Source: Toxorhynchites rutilus septentrionalis
Taxonomy: Eukaryota; Arthropoda; Insecta; Diptera; Culicidae
Assembly: GCF_029784135.1 (NCBI RefSeq)
Contig: NC_073745.1
Location: 81,617,910-81,681,909, forward strand
DNA length: 64,000 nucleotides
Direction of reading: 5' to 3'
Below, piece by piece: positions 10,901 through 19,673 of the stretch. How positions within the stretch are numbered: position 1 is the first letter of the stretch; every line of letters begins with the position of its first letter. Below the pieces are notes generated by a model. The model saw only the letters and a program-made list of their open reading frames with translations. It had not been told where the DNA came from and ran no database searches. Made by a program: the position numbers and the translations under genes.

Positions 10901-11583
10901 ATTACATTGTAACGGATAGTCTTAGCTCTGTCGAAGCTATCCGTTCAGTGAGGCCGGAAAAGCACTCGCCGTACTTCCTTGAGAGAATACGAGAAAATTT
11001 GAGTGCTTTAACCAGACGCTGTTATGTCATTACCTTTGTCTGGGTCCCCTCACATTGCTCAATTCCGGGTAATGAGAGGGCTGACTCATTGGCAAAGGTA
11101 GGTGCAATTGAAGGCGATATTTATCAGCGTCAAATCGCCTTCAATGAATTTTATTCTTTAGTCCGTAAAAATACCATCGTTAAATGGCAACGTAAGTGGA
11201 ACGAAGATGAATTGGGCCGGTGGCTTCACTCGATTATCCCTAAGGTTAGCCTCAAACCATGGTTCAAAAGTCTGGACTTGAGTCGGGACTTTATTCGCAC
11301 CTTCTCTCGACTCATGTCCAATCACTGTTCGTTAGACGCGCTACTCTTTCGTTTTAATCTTGCCGATGGCAATATCTGTGCTTGTGGCCAAGGTTACCAC
11401 GACATCGAACACGTTGTTTGGTCGTGCGAGGTGTATCTTGTTGCCAGATCGAATTTAGAAAACTCTCTTCGGGCCAGAGGAAGACAGCCCAATGTGCCGG
11501 TGAGAGATGTGTTGGCTCGGTTAGACCTTGATTACATGTCCCAAATATATGTCTTCCTAAAAGCTATCGATCTTCGTGTGTGA
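7900..11583 (+). CDS. LINE-A ORF2: AP endonuclease, reverse transcriptase and RNase H
   Basis: About 1,227 residues from the ATG at 7900; a frame-compatible TTG at 7897 is not a plausible start. Endonuclease (residues ~5-230) shows WNCRS, SETWL, LGDFNSHG, SALDLSL and GSDHLPI, the conserved catalytic sites of AP-type nucleases that nick the target. The RT (~420-700) includes APGTDRI, FLDIKGAFDSVS, GLPQGSCLSPLLYN and the catalytic LADD near residue 657. RNase H (~944-1065) has FTDGS, AELAAI, TDSLSS and NERADSLAK, so all four acidic positions are present. A C-terminal CACGQGYHDIEHVVWSC motif is a CCHC-type finger typical of the family. No stop or frameshift is seen. Confidence 0.95.
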   Translation: MSNLNREVGDITVLQWNCRSLIPKLDTFKFLIHKFNCDVFALSETWLSSQNDLSFHDFNIIRLDRDDRYGGVLLGINKCHPFFRIELPPIGGIEVVACHANIRGKDLCIVSLYWPPRAAVSRKQLVDMCSLLPEPRLILGDFNSHGTAWGEQYDDNRSSLIYDLCNSFNMTVLNTGETTRVPKPPANPSALDLSLCSNSLSLDCKWNVIQDPNGSDHLPIKISITIGSNSSESINMAYDLTRHIDWKKYADAIALAINSRDGLPPLEEYNFISRLIYDSAVRAQTKPIPGSTIRRRPPNPWWDSQCSKLYQDKSNAFKAFRKRGTIENFQTYLDLENQFKNLIKGKKRAYWRTFVGGLSRETSMKKLWKVARNMRNRSSSNESEEYSHRWIFKFARKVCPDSVPVQKIVRDIPQDRCDLDSEFSMVEFSLALLSCNNSAPGTDRIKFNLLKNLPDVAKHRLLNLFNQFLEHNVVPDDWRQVRIIAIQKPGKPASDFNSYRPIAMLSCIRKLLEKMILFRLDRWVETNGLLSDTQYGFRRGKGTNDCLALLSSEIQMAYAEKKQMASVFLDIKGAFDSVSIEVLSDKLHSRGLPPLLNNMLYNLLCEKHLNFSHGDSAVSRVSYMGLPQGSCLSPLLYNFYVSDIDNCLTQNCSLRQLADDGVVSVVGSKESDLQEPLQDTLNNFSTWAIGLGIEFSTEKTEMVVFSRKHRPAKPKLQLLGKPITHAMSFKYLGVWFDSKCTWGAHIRYLSKKCQQRINFLRTITGTWWGAHPEDLIMLYRTTILSVMEYGSFCFQSAAKTHLIKLERIQYLCLRIALGCMPSTHTMSLEVLAGLLPLKDRFNLLSLRFFIRCKVMNPLVIGNFEQLIGLNFHSGFMTSYHEFISMQVDPSSYIPNRVCFPDYINSSVHFDLFMKEKIHGIPDYHRSGIVPTIFNAKYGRINCDNMYFTDGSSMNESTGFGVFNEFFSTSHSLQNPCSVYIAELAAIHWALDSVASRPVEHYYIVTDSLSSVEAIRSVRPEKHSPYFLERIRENLSALTRRCYVITFVWVPSHCSIPGNERADSLAKVGAIEGDIYQRQIAFNEFYSLVRKNTIVKWQRKWNEDELGRWLHSIIPKVSLKPWFKSLDLSRDFIRTFSRLMSNHCSLDALLFRFNLADGNICACGQGYHDIEHVVWSCEVYLVARSNLENSLRARGRQPNVPVRDVLARLDLDYMSQIYVFLKAIDLRV

Positions 11584-11885
11584 TTGTCCTTATATCCTTA
11601 TATTTTCCTTTTCCTTTTCCTTCGCGAGAAATTAAATCCCTTCTTACTAACAATAGAATAAGGTGAAATGTAAATACATGTTAGATGTAAGATAGGCTTA
11701 AGAATTGAGTATGATGAATGTGAGTGTGAACATTGTCAACATATCCTTATATCCCTTCCTTTTCCTGAAAAAAATGTCACCCTTCTAAACTCGAGCAAAC
11801 CGCGAGTAATCGGTTCTCTACTTCATTAACACTAGAATTAATGAAAAATGAATATATATACTTGTAACAATACAGATAGGAGTTT

Positions 11886-11913
11886 GGCTCCTTTAAACTT
11901 ATGTAACTGAGCC
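11886..11913 (+). promoter_or_regulatory. LINE-A 3'-terminal stem-loop
   Basis: GGCTC at 11,886-11,890 pairs with GAGCC at 11,909-11,913 across an 18-nt loop, about 20 nt before the poly(A). The same complementary pair occurs just before the 3' ends of LINE-B and the truncated LINE-A copy, and a variant occurs in LINE-C. It may be the RNA signal recognised by the element's own RT. That role is inferred. Confidence 0.5.
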
Positions 11914-11949
11914 TGTAAAAATAAACGATTTAATAAAAAAAAAAAAAAA

Positions 11950-11961
11950 TAAATTTGTGCC
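11950..11961 (+). repeat. Target-site duplication, right of LINE-A
   Basis: Identical to 5,922-5,933 and immediately follows the poly(A) tail of LINE-A. Confidence 0.92.
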
Positions 11962-12414
11962 GTATAGTTCTAAAACGTTATCGGCATCACCGACAATTTT
12001 TGATCTAATGGCTTGGGTCCAAATAGTGTGCATATTTGTTCCTCGCACAGAATCAATTATTGGGATGAGATTTTCGATTGATCGTATGAAGGAGTGAAGT
12101 TTTACGGGATTGCCGTCAAAAGACGGTAGGTCCCGGAGAATTTGCGGTGTTTGTAGGGATTTGAGGACACTTTCAATTTGTTGTCCTCTAATTACATTGT
12201 TTGCTGCTGCTGCCTGGGCGGCGGCGGCTTCGTTCGCGGCTTGCGCTGCTTGTTCAGCTTGTTCTGCTTGCGCTGCGTGTTCGGCTTGTGCTGCTCGAGC
12301 TGCGTTAACAGCTTCGGCAGCGCCTTGCGCTTCAACTCTTAATTGATGAATTAATTCATCTCGATTTGCCAACTCTTGTTGCAAATCGGCAACTTGTTGG
12401 TGAAGATGGCTCAT
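11962..12414 (-). pseudogene. gag: Errantivirus gag, N-terminal part
   Basis: The frame opens at an ATG at 12,412-12,414 (MSHLHQQVADLQ) and reads to the LINE-A insertion, where it runs artificially into the element's poly(T). A coiled-coil-like start is followed by an alanine/glutamine/glutamate-rich repeat (AAQAEQAEQ type) and then LPSFDGNPVKLHSFIRSIE, a block typical of gypsy-type Gag capsid domains. It joins the piece at 4,968-5,921. The alanine-rich repeat also explains a spurious ORF on the opposite strand. Confidence 0.82.
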
Positions 12415-12801
12415 TTTAATTATTTTTAATTTTTCCTTAGCACTAGAACACAATCAATAATTTTTTTTCTCGCTTTGTATAATTTGAATATATATTTTGA
12501 CACTTGTTAACAACGCTTAATCACTTTTTTCGTTAATTTTTTTTATTTTTAATATTTTCACAGTTGATTTTGTGTTAGTTTTCTAAAAAATGGGAAAAGC
12601 TTACCTGATTTCCGATGTTCGCTCGGATCCAAGAGCTCCAGTACACTTATATTGCTGTTTCAATGTCCGTTTTGGAAATACACTTCACTTCGGGGTTCAC
12701 TAAAGTTATCTTTCGGTTCGCGGATTTTTCTCGGTAACGAATTCAAGTCCACGATATTCACTCGCGGGCGCTCGATTGCGATTCGAAAACACGAGATTAA
12801 T
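12415..12801 (-). other. Errantivirus 5' leader between PBS and gag
   Basis: Untranslated stretch between the primer-binding site and the gag ATG. AT-rich near gag and GC-richer toward the PBS. It would hold the packaging signal and any env splice donor, but I could not pin either one by eye. Confidence 0.6.
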
Positions 12802-12817
12802 CCGCACGACTGCGCCA
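12802..12817 (-). promoter_or_regulatory. Primer-binding site (tRNA-Ser type)
   Basis: On the minus strand the sequence starts TGGCGCAGTCG, immediately downstream of the LTR end. TGG plus a match to a tRNA 3' end is the standard retroviral minus-strand primer site. Several insect errantiviruses use a serine tRNA with this kind of sequence, recalled from family knowledge and not checked against a tRNA. Confidence 0.7.
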
Positions 12818-13300
12818 ATCAAGACCTTTGATGGCCTTTCGGGGTTTTTAAAAAAACTACTCGACTACGTTCCTCGACGTTTACTACTATAATGTTCTTT
12901 ATTCAAATTGTTGAAGCCTTTTTATAACTTCCCTAATCTTGTTTACTAAACTAAGCATACAACGGTCTCGCTGCGCATTCCATCGATAGTTGGGTAGCTG
13001 GCGGAATATGACACCTTGTTGACGGAATATCTGATTGTGCGTTATTCGTTGATAGTTGAACGGCTGGCTGGCTGGCTGGCCGCGTTGCTGACGGGATGTT
13101 TATTCGTGGGAGGTTTGATGCTGCTGATGAAGCGAGATACACGCTTGGGGCGGTTGGCGTTTGTTTCCAAGTTGGGTTTGCAGTTTCGTCGTTAACTTAT
13201 ATACTATTATTTTTTCAATAATGAGAATATTATATTTACACAATTTCGCGAGAACGGTGAATAATGCCAACAATTGAAGAGTTTCCAGCACGGTTTGCTG
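12818..13300 (-). repeat. Errantivirus 5' LTR (outer boundary approximate)
   Basis: The inner edge is set by the PBS at 12,817. Reading the minus strand, a TATA box (TATAAAAA, 12,919-12,926) is followed about 20 nt later by an AATAAA signal (12,898-12,903) and then about 80 nt of U5-like sequence. This supports an LTR with U3, R and U5. The matching 3' LTR would lie left of position 1, so the outer edge near 13,300 cannot be fixed here. A short run of GGCTGGCTGGCTGG sits near 13,062-13,080. Confidence 0.6.
12919..12926 (-). promoter_or_regulatory. LTR TATA box
   Basis: TATAAAAA on the minus strand, correctly placed upstream of an AATAAA and the PBS, so likely the core promoter of the endogenous retrovirus. 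Confidence 0.55.
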
Positions 13301-13441
13301 CTACTAGGCTGATTTATTTCTATTTGATGCGAAAAAAGTTTATGCATCTCTCTATCACAGGAACCAATAAAAAAAATTTACTATTTTGAAAAAAAATAAA
13401 TCTTACTGAAAAGTTGTTTTTTTCAAACGGCCGCAATCTGT

Positions 13442-14190
13442 CACGGGGTGAGTTGGACATACGGGGTGATTTGGACCACCCAATTATCTCAAAAGTACGG
13501 CTCAACTTGGATTTTTTATAATGTTATCTTCTTTCATTAATGAACCGTGTGTAACTAACGTAAAAAAAAAACTTTGGTGAAATTCGACAGGTGAGAGGAA
13601 ATGGTAGCATGAACACAGCTAGCACTTTGATTGTCAAAAAATTTAAATTTTCCGATCGTGGTTTTAAGATTTTTCCCGCTGATTAAACAAACTTTTCGTG
13701 TATTGTGCAGTAAAGTTCTGTTCGCCTACAGAAGAGGAACAATTTGATGCAGTGAAACTGTAAGTTTGATAACAATAAATAAAATTAATTGCATTTTAAT
13801 TTATGCATGTTGTGTGAGGTGAATTGGTCCTACAGATTTGAGGTTTTTCTTTGGTCTAATTGATTCCAGATACCGCTGAATTACAAAAAGAGGATGGGCA
13901 CACAACGCTGGAAGAAGGAGGAGCTTTAAAGAGCAACGCAGGCCATCAAAAACGGATTTTTTTTGACCAGGCATCGAACCTGTTTGAAAATGCTCGACCA
14001 ACAGTGAAAAGATTCATGCAGAATTCGAGATGGTGTCAATCCAACTTTTTTGGTCTGGAATCTAGCCAAGACACCTGGTATCGATCCCAAAACATTGTTA
14101 CTGATTGTAACATTATCCCAAAATACCTTACATAAACATAAGTATGTTTTTTTCGATGAAACACACACTGGACCAAATCACCCCGCATCA
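13442..14190 (+). mobile_element. Degenerate pogo/Tigger-like DNA transposon remnant
   Basis: GGGGTGATTTGGACC at about 13,460 recurs inverted near 14,170-14,187 (GGACCAAATCACCCC), suggesting terminal inverted repeats. Between them, about 13,880-14,020 reads as the N-terminal helix-turn-helix of a pogo-like (pipsqueak-type) transposase: KRMGTQRWKKEEL, then QAIKNG, then after a frameshift QASNLFENARPTVKRFM. Stops and a frameshift are present and no DDE domain is seen. It is a small internally deleted relic. The family call rests on this one HTH resemblance. Confidence 0.45.
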
Positions 14191-14384
14191 AATTTTAATG
14201 TCCAAAAATCATCTCTTTTATTTTATGATATATTTGGTAGTTTAATGCTTGATATAATGATTAAACATTATTGATTGAGAGAAAACAAGTGTAGCTTAGT
14301 GACAATGTGATATTTTTTATTTAGACCGTATTGATTTGGAAATATTAGACGATTCGCTTAGGTGGTCCATATTCCCCCCTTTTC

Positions 14385-15541
14385 CCCTATATAAAAATGG
14401 AGTGATGTCTGTCTGTCTTTCTGTCTTTCTGTCTTTCTGTCTTTCTGTCTTTCTGTCTTTCTGTCTTTCTGTCTTTCTGTCTTTCTGTCTTTCTGTCTTT
14501 CTGTCTTTCTGCCTCTCTGTCTTTCTGTCTTTCTGTCTTTCTGTCTTTCTGTCTTTCTGTCTTTCTGTCTTTCTGTCTTTCTGTCTTTCTGTCTTTCTGT
14601 CTTTCTGTCTTTCTGTCTTTCTGTCTTTCTGTCTTTCTGTCTTCCTGTCTTTCTGTCTTTCTGTCTTTCTGTCTTTCTGTCTTTCTGTCTTTCTGTCTTT
14701 CTGTCTTTCTGTCTTTCTGTCTTTCTGTCTTTCTGTCTTTCTGTCTTTCTGTCTTTCTGTCTTTCTGTCTGTCTGATATAAGAATATGATATAAGAATGG
14801 ACTCGGAAACTACAGAACCGATCGACATTAAAATTGGTAAGTAGGGGTTTTTGGGGCCGGGAAAGGTTTTCATGATAGTTTGAAATCCCTCCCCCCTCTC
14901 TAAGGGGGGGCTGCAATACAAATGAAACACATATTTCTGCATTACTCGAGAATTAATCAAGCAAATGAAACCAAATTAGGCATATGGAGGTTTGAGTGTG
15001 CAATTAATATTTTTAACGGTAGTGAGACACTCCACCCCCTCTCTAAGAGAGGGCTGCCATTCACAAATTTCTGCATTACTCGAGAATTAATCGAACAAAT
15101 GAAATGAAATTTGGCATGTGGAGGTTTTAGGGTGCAATAAATGGATCTATGGTGATTAGATACTCCTTCCCCCTCTCTTAAGGGGAAGGAGGGGTGGCTG
15201 GTTCTGCCATACAAATGAACCACCAATTCGCATTACTCGAGATTTAATCAGTCAAATAAAACCAAATTTAGCATGTAACGTAACGGAGGAACCGGTTATT
15301 TGCAAGTGGTTGAAAAATCTTGATCGAGAATTGTGTCTGAAAATAAACTGATATTATAATGTCGAGTTTTGGTAGATGTACTAGGAATTTTATAGTAAAA
15401 GTTAATTTTCAAAGGGTAGATTAGAAAATCAATCAATGAATGATTCTGCGATTGGACCCATGAACAGCGCTTGGTGAGAAAACGTGGATGTGATAACGAA
15501 AAATAAATTTTAGGCGGAATGAAGATTGCTGGGTCAGCTAG
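14385..15541 (+). mobile_element. Non-autonomous Helitron-like repeat, copy 1
   Basis: Starts at the degenerate TATATAAAAATGG end, runs through a (CTGTCTTT)n tract and then about 140-150-bp units of the form TACAAATGAAACACAAATTTCTGCATTACTCGAG split over each unit, and ends ...GGGTCAGCTAG followed by T at 15,538-15,542. Better-preserved relatives start A^TC and end CTAG^T, with a GGC...GCC pair about 11 nt before the CTAG. That fits Helitron ends. No protein is coded here. The family is inferred from terminal structure only. Confidence 0.5.
14405..14772 (+). repeat. (CTGTCTTT)n octanucleotide microsatellite
   Basis: About 46 near-perfect copies of an 8-bp unit with interruptions near 14,511 and 14,644. 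It lies just inside the Helitron-like repeat, where other copies have only a few CTGT units. Open frames on both strands here are artefacts of the repeat. Confidence 0.95.
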
Positions 15542-17829
15542 TTTTGAATAAAAACGTTTTTTTAGCTTACCTGAGTTTCATTACCATGCGAACGATTGTG
15601 GGTTCTATCCCACGACCCTTCATTGATTGATTGGCCTTTTTCCAGAAGCGAATGAACTTTGTAGTTTAAACCCTTTAAAATAAAAATAAAACAAGCTAAA
15701 CTATACGTAAGTTAGGGTGCAAGTATCAAATATCATGCTACATGTTATTTAGTATTGCCTCAAAGGATAGAGGTGCGATTAGAGGTGCATCGTTCGTACA
15801 ACGTAAACCAAGCGCCAAACAAGCGTTCGCCATAGCATTCATACAGAGCCATACATTGGTGGCTTGAAACTACTAGGAATATAAATACTTCTCATCATTT
15901 TGCGCTATTCTCAAAAGAAATACTTCTGTTAATATTACTGGCTTCGAAAAAAGTTACATTACTTTCTCATGCTCGAGAGAAGCACAGCTCTCAAATCCAG
16001 GTGAGGAAGTTTTGCTACTGGCAAGCGAAACCTAATCACATACAACATTCCAGAACGACATTTACTTTCTTGGTGACAACAAGCGAAATAAACTCATTTT
16101 GATAATAACGACGTCGAAAACAGTAGCAATGCTTCATTATGATCAATATTAGCGCAAATGCAATCCTAGTTGAAGGCAGTTTTGCGACTGGCACGCGAAC
16201 CCAAATAACTAATAACATTCCAGTAAGACATTCAATATGCTTGGTATTCCTCAAATAATTTTTTGGTGCACAACCTTAACGCCTGCTTCGCCATAACGTC
16301 AGTTTAATGCATTGATGCATTCTCAAAGGCACCAACGAAACCCTTATGATGACGGAAAACAAACGATGTTAACTGCTTGGAAAAAGACTAAATTATGCCA
16401 CACAGCTTGTACTCTGCTGTAGCACCCATCGATGCGAATTCGCTGATGAGTTTGTCAAGAGCGACCACCTTCATTTTCGACCGACGCGCCGAAATCGCCT
16501 TCTTCGCTGTTGTTCGATGCGGTGTCACACTCGCGAAGGCTCGGTTCAGTGCGAGCGCCTTTCACTACACCAACATCGCGTGCATCATTAGATGACGCTT
16601 GCCTCGAAATTTTATTGCCCCTGGCAATGCGTTCGCTTTTTGCAGGGCTCGAGCCTGCCTTCCTCTTCTTTTTGCTCATCACACACTACGCGAAGCGTCC
16701 AATTTATGACGCGAAAGAAAAACACACGATAAGAATAACGCGAAAAACGAACAGAAAAACCAAACGACGATATCCAAGTTGGATTACCATTCGTGGAGTC
16801 CAATCTTAGATTGAAGCGCAGCGAAAACAAAGTAAACTGGATTGCTCAACAGTCCGATGCCGAATGAAAGTTTGCCTCAGCAAGATCCACTGTTTATACT
16901 CTAGGCAAGTATTCCCCTTCATTCTTCTGCTTTTTCTTTGTTCACGGAGACTCTAAATCCTATGATTTCCCCTCCGTTCGTCGTCGATAAGTTGCTCGTT
17001 ATTGACAGCTCTGTTCGGGAAAGCACACAAATGGACAGAACAAATGTTTTCATGAATTTTAACCATTTACAAACTAGTGGATTCTAATGTATAGCATATT
17101 AAACAAATCTTACGGAATTTCCGATTCGTTTAGTATGTAAATCCGTTCGCGGCAAAAATAGTTATTAACGTTAACTTTATTTCATAAAAACGTGACCTGT
17201 TTCTACGTCAAAAACTTTAGACTTTTTTGTCGATGATCTAGGACATTACACACCGTAGATTTGGGATATTTCAACAGCATATAGCTCTACACCCAAACTA
17301 GCTTTGGCAGAAAACATTTCATCTTTAGCAGAAATGAAGCCATTTCGTGTGCTGGAGGGTCAAATGCGCAAATGATGAGCTGTTTTAAAAGCTTAGAAAT
17401 AGTTTGTTTGTATGCGAGCAGACATCTCTTTCTGTTTTCTTTTCTCATTTCATTTGGGATTGTGCCAAAAATAAATTCATGCGACGTCAATGGGGATCGA
17501 ACCAAGGCCGGCTGAAATGCAAAGCTAGTTCACACGATCACGCTATCCACATAGCTGCCAGTGCTGTTATATAGAAGCGGGATAATATTACACCTCATCA
17601 TAAAATGAAGTTGGAAAATGTTTTTCAAGAGTATAAAGAAGAACATGAACGAGAATATATCTTTCTCTGTCTGGATTGTGTATTTGGCAAACTATACGAA
17701 AAGCTTCCATATGCCTTCATTTAAATGTGTCTCCTGTTTCGTTCGCTCATATTGGCTCTAGCATATATATTATACAAATGATATACATGTATTGGGGAGT
17801 AGAACATTTTCTGTTATTTTTCAGCTCAT
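15542..17829. other. Non-coding stretch, no gene recognised
   Basis: No supported gene. About 16,002-16,067 and 16,172-16,240 are imperfect direct copies of one ~65-bp block (AGTTTTGC-ACTGGCA-GCGAA...ACATTCCAG-A-GACATT), about 170 bp apart. A tRNA-like pair sits near 15,573-15,612 (TAGCTTACCTGA, then GGGTTCTATCCC), possibly a SINE head. Small open frames around 16,400-16,830 have no family resemblance. Confidence 0.5.
17462..17545 (-). repeat. tRNA-derived SINE-like sequence
   Basis: On the minus strand a box-A-like TAGCGTGATCG is followed by a perfect box B, GGTTCGATCCC (17,492-17,503 region), with tRNA-like spacing, then an AT-rich body. This is the internal Pol III promoter layout of tRNA-derived SINEs. 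It does not fold as a convincing functional tRNA by eye. No target duplication was identified. Confidence 0.4.
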
Positions 17830-17900
17830 TTAACCCTCCTGTACTTGCGTGCAAAATCATAACACGTATACTCGCGCACGGTGTCACAGACCGAAAATTG
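17830..17900 (+). mobile_element. piggyBac-like MITE end fragment
   Basis: TTAA at 17,830-17,833 is followed by CCCTCCTGTACTTGCG and, 20 nt later, TATACTCGCGCACGGTGTCACAGACCG. Both match the end sequence of the longer copies at 18,606-18,990 and 22,277-22,900. Only the terminus remains. Confidence 0.5.
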
Positions 17901-18605
17901 AACTTCTCTGTAATGTTGCCATTGTGTATTTTTCAGGCTTTATTGAAATTTATTTGAAGAAGAGAATATGATTGAATGAAATAACTCCAAAACATATGTT
18001 TTCTTCGTCTTTATTATGTTCTAATAGCCATCCAATTCAGCCTCCTCAAAATACAGTAATTTATGATACTCCAACCCAAATAACGAAATTCGAATTTTTC
18101 ACTGTTATCAATTAAAAGTAAGCAACTGAATATAATTCATTGAAGTATAAAGAGCTATAAAATAACATAAAAACGTATTAATCGATTGTGGTTTCATTGG
18201 AGTAAAAATCAGAACATAGCATAACTGCATCCTCGAAACAAACATATTTTTTACATTTGATGCAGTTGTTGCGTGTTTTTCGGGTCTTTTACCGAAGAGA
18301 AGAATGTATAACGACCTTCTGGATAATTACCAGATGATAAAGGTTCTGGAATATAAAATTTGCATATTTCTAATATTCTTTGTCTCTGTTTTCTTGGTAA
18401 ACTAAGAATTAATCCCTTTTTTTAGATGGGGCATAAAAAGATGATATAAAAGGATTTCTAGGAACTTCCTTTTCTTTTTCTTATTTTCTTGTCGATATTG
18501 TCCATTATAAAAAAAAATATCCCCGAAACTGTAACTGTTAAAAATTACCATAAGCTACCGATTAGTTTACAGTTTACTGTTTACAATTCTTCCACAAGTG
18601 AAATT

Positions 18606-18990
18606 CGAATAGTTAATATATGGATCCGTTCAATCCAGTTACAAAAGGGACTGAAATCAAATAAGAATAGTCCGGTAATGATCTTACGCATTATATTTAA
18701 TAAATACTCCACTCCACTAACATTAATTTATACATTTCATTCAACAATATTCTAGAATATAATAAAAAAGATACTCCTATACTCGCGTCGGTGTGTCAGA
18801 CCGAAAGTGTTAAAAAAGTGACACACGTCCCATTGGTACCAACACATGCGATACGCCAAACGATGATGAACGACGAATAACGAAGCTAGAGAGAATCGCA
18901 AAGTCGTAGTGTTGATATTTTCTGAGACATGAACGAATCATTGATTTCTCGGTCCGACAGACCAATGCGCGAGTATAGGAGTGTTAGTGT
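18606..18990 (+). mobile_element. piggyBac-like non-autonomous element, copy A
   Basis: Homologous, in inverse orientation, to 22,277-22,900. A ~165-bp AT-rich segment is followed by ACTCCTATACTCGCGTCGG, a spacer, and the inverse GCGCGAGTATAGGAGTGTTAG, where the other copy has ...GGAGGGTTAA. Subterminal TCGGTC-GNCAGACC motifs recur. TTAA flanks and a CCC/GGG terminus are piggyBac hallmarks, and here the end has mutated to TTAG. It is shorter than copy B by about 250 bp internally. Confidence 0.5.
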
Positions 18991-19403
18991 GATAAATAGG
19001 GATGCCATACCATGTGCTAAAAATTAACTTTCGGTGTAGATTATGATCGTGAGTGTGTAGCATCGTTCCAGGACGCGCTTCTTCTAGTGAAGCCATGATG
19101 TGATCAAGTGGTTTTATCCAACAAACGCCTATTGTGATTTAATACACTGTTAACACTGTTAAATACACTGTCATTTTGATAATAAAATGAATAAATTGCA
19201 TTATTTTGGTGTGTCCGAGATTCTCGCGTTCGATCCCCATCCCAAAAAAAAGTTTACCTGATAAAAAACTAATTTTGTCATACATGCAATTTGTATATTG
19301 GATTGGACGAAAAGTTCAGACGCTAATACTTTTTCAACTAGTAATTGCCAATTCTTTCTATACATTTTAACATTTTTTATTTCAATTTACTTCTAATCTA
19401 CAG

Positions 19404-19492
19404 TCCGATTGGATCAACGCACTCAATGCGATGAAGCAGTTCGGATCCAGCGGAGTCATCCTGTGGGGAAGCTCCTACGATCTCAATTCACG
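19404..19492 (+). CDS. Hyaluronidase-like gene, penultimate exon
   Basis: Acceptor CTACAG ends at 19,403 and donor CG|GTAAAT begins at 19,493. The 89-nt exon encodes SDWINALNAMKQFGSSGVIL then WGSSYDLNS and two bases of an arginine codon. GVILWGSS-D-N is the conserved C-terminal core block of glycoside hydrolase family 56 hyaluronidases, which cleave hyaluronan or chondroitin and are secreted in insect saliva or venom. Phase fits the next exon exactly. The catalytic DxE block and all earlier exons were not found, so they lie to the left of the window or in unseen small exons. Confidence 0.75.
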
Positions 19493-19555
19493 GTAAATCA
19501 TCTCCGCGACATGACAGCAACCAAATCCGCCAAGCTAACACAAACTTTTTTTCAG

Positions 19556-19673
19556 ACAAAAATGCATCGATTTTAAAACCTACCTGGATAGCACGCTGGG
19601 TCCGATCCTACATTCCCTCCAGCAGCGATACTACGTCAAGGGGCTACGAATGGCCGATGATCTCCCATTCTAG
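19556..19673 (+). CDS. Hyaluronidase-like gene, last exon
   Basis: The acceptor TTTTTTTCAG ends at 19,555 after a 63-bp intron, typical of insects. Joined in phase to the previous exon it gives ...LNSRQKCIDFKTYLDSTLGP and then 22 further residues ending LPF and a TAG at 19,671-19,673. The conserved KC...Y....LGP pattern is how family 56 hyaluronidase domains finish, and the cysteine would make the conserved C-terminal disulfide. The intact splice sites suggest a real gene. Whether it is functional depends on exons outside the window. Confidence 0.75.

Larger units (their letters stand above)
5934..11949 (+). mobile_element. LINE-A: full-length I-superfamily non-LTR retrotransposon
   Basis: A complete 6.0-kb element with a 414-bp 5' UTR, two open ORFs (6,348-7,907 and 7,900-11,583), a 366-bp 3' UTR and a 16-base poly(A) tail, bounded by a 12-bp target duplication. 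ORF1 has three zinc knuckles. ORF2 has AP-like endonuclease, reverse transcriptase and a C-terminal RNase H, the layout of the I superfamily (I, Loner, Outcast and similar mosquito lineages). I cannot choose the clade by eye. With no stops or frameshifts in either ORF and an intact 5' end, it could be a young and possibly competent copy. A 3' fragment of a close relative lies at 29,187-30,728. Confidence 0.93.

Noticed and set aside
14317..14960. Long open frames on both strands rich in CLSVFLSF or RQKDRKTE
   Set aside because: Translations of the (CTGTCTTT)n repeat; no stop can arise in a pure 8-bp unit of this sequence.
16455..16830. Short basic/serine-rich minus-strand frame starting MMSKKKRKAGSSPAKSERIA
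   Set aside because: No domain, homology or splice support that I can recognise; 75 codons only, in a region of dispersed repeats.
17462..17545. Possible functional tRNA gene
   Set aside because: Box A and box B are present but no convincing acceptor stem or anticodon arm; better explained as a SINE head.
19190..19245. Isolated GTTCGATCCCC as a second tRNA/SINE
   Set aside because: Box-B-like match only, without box A or tail.
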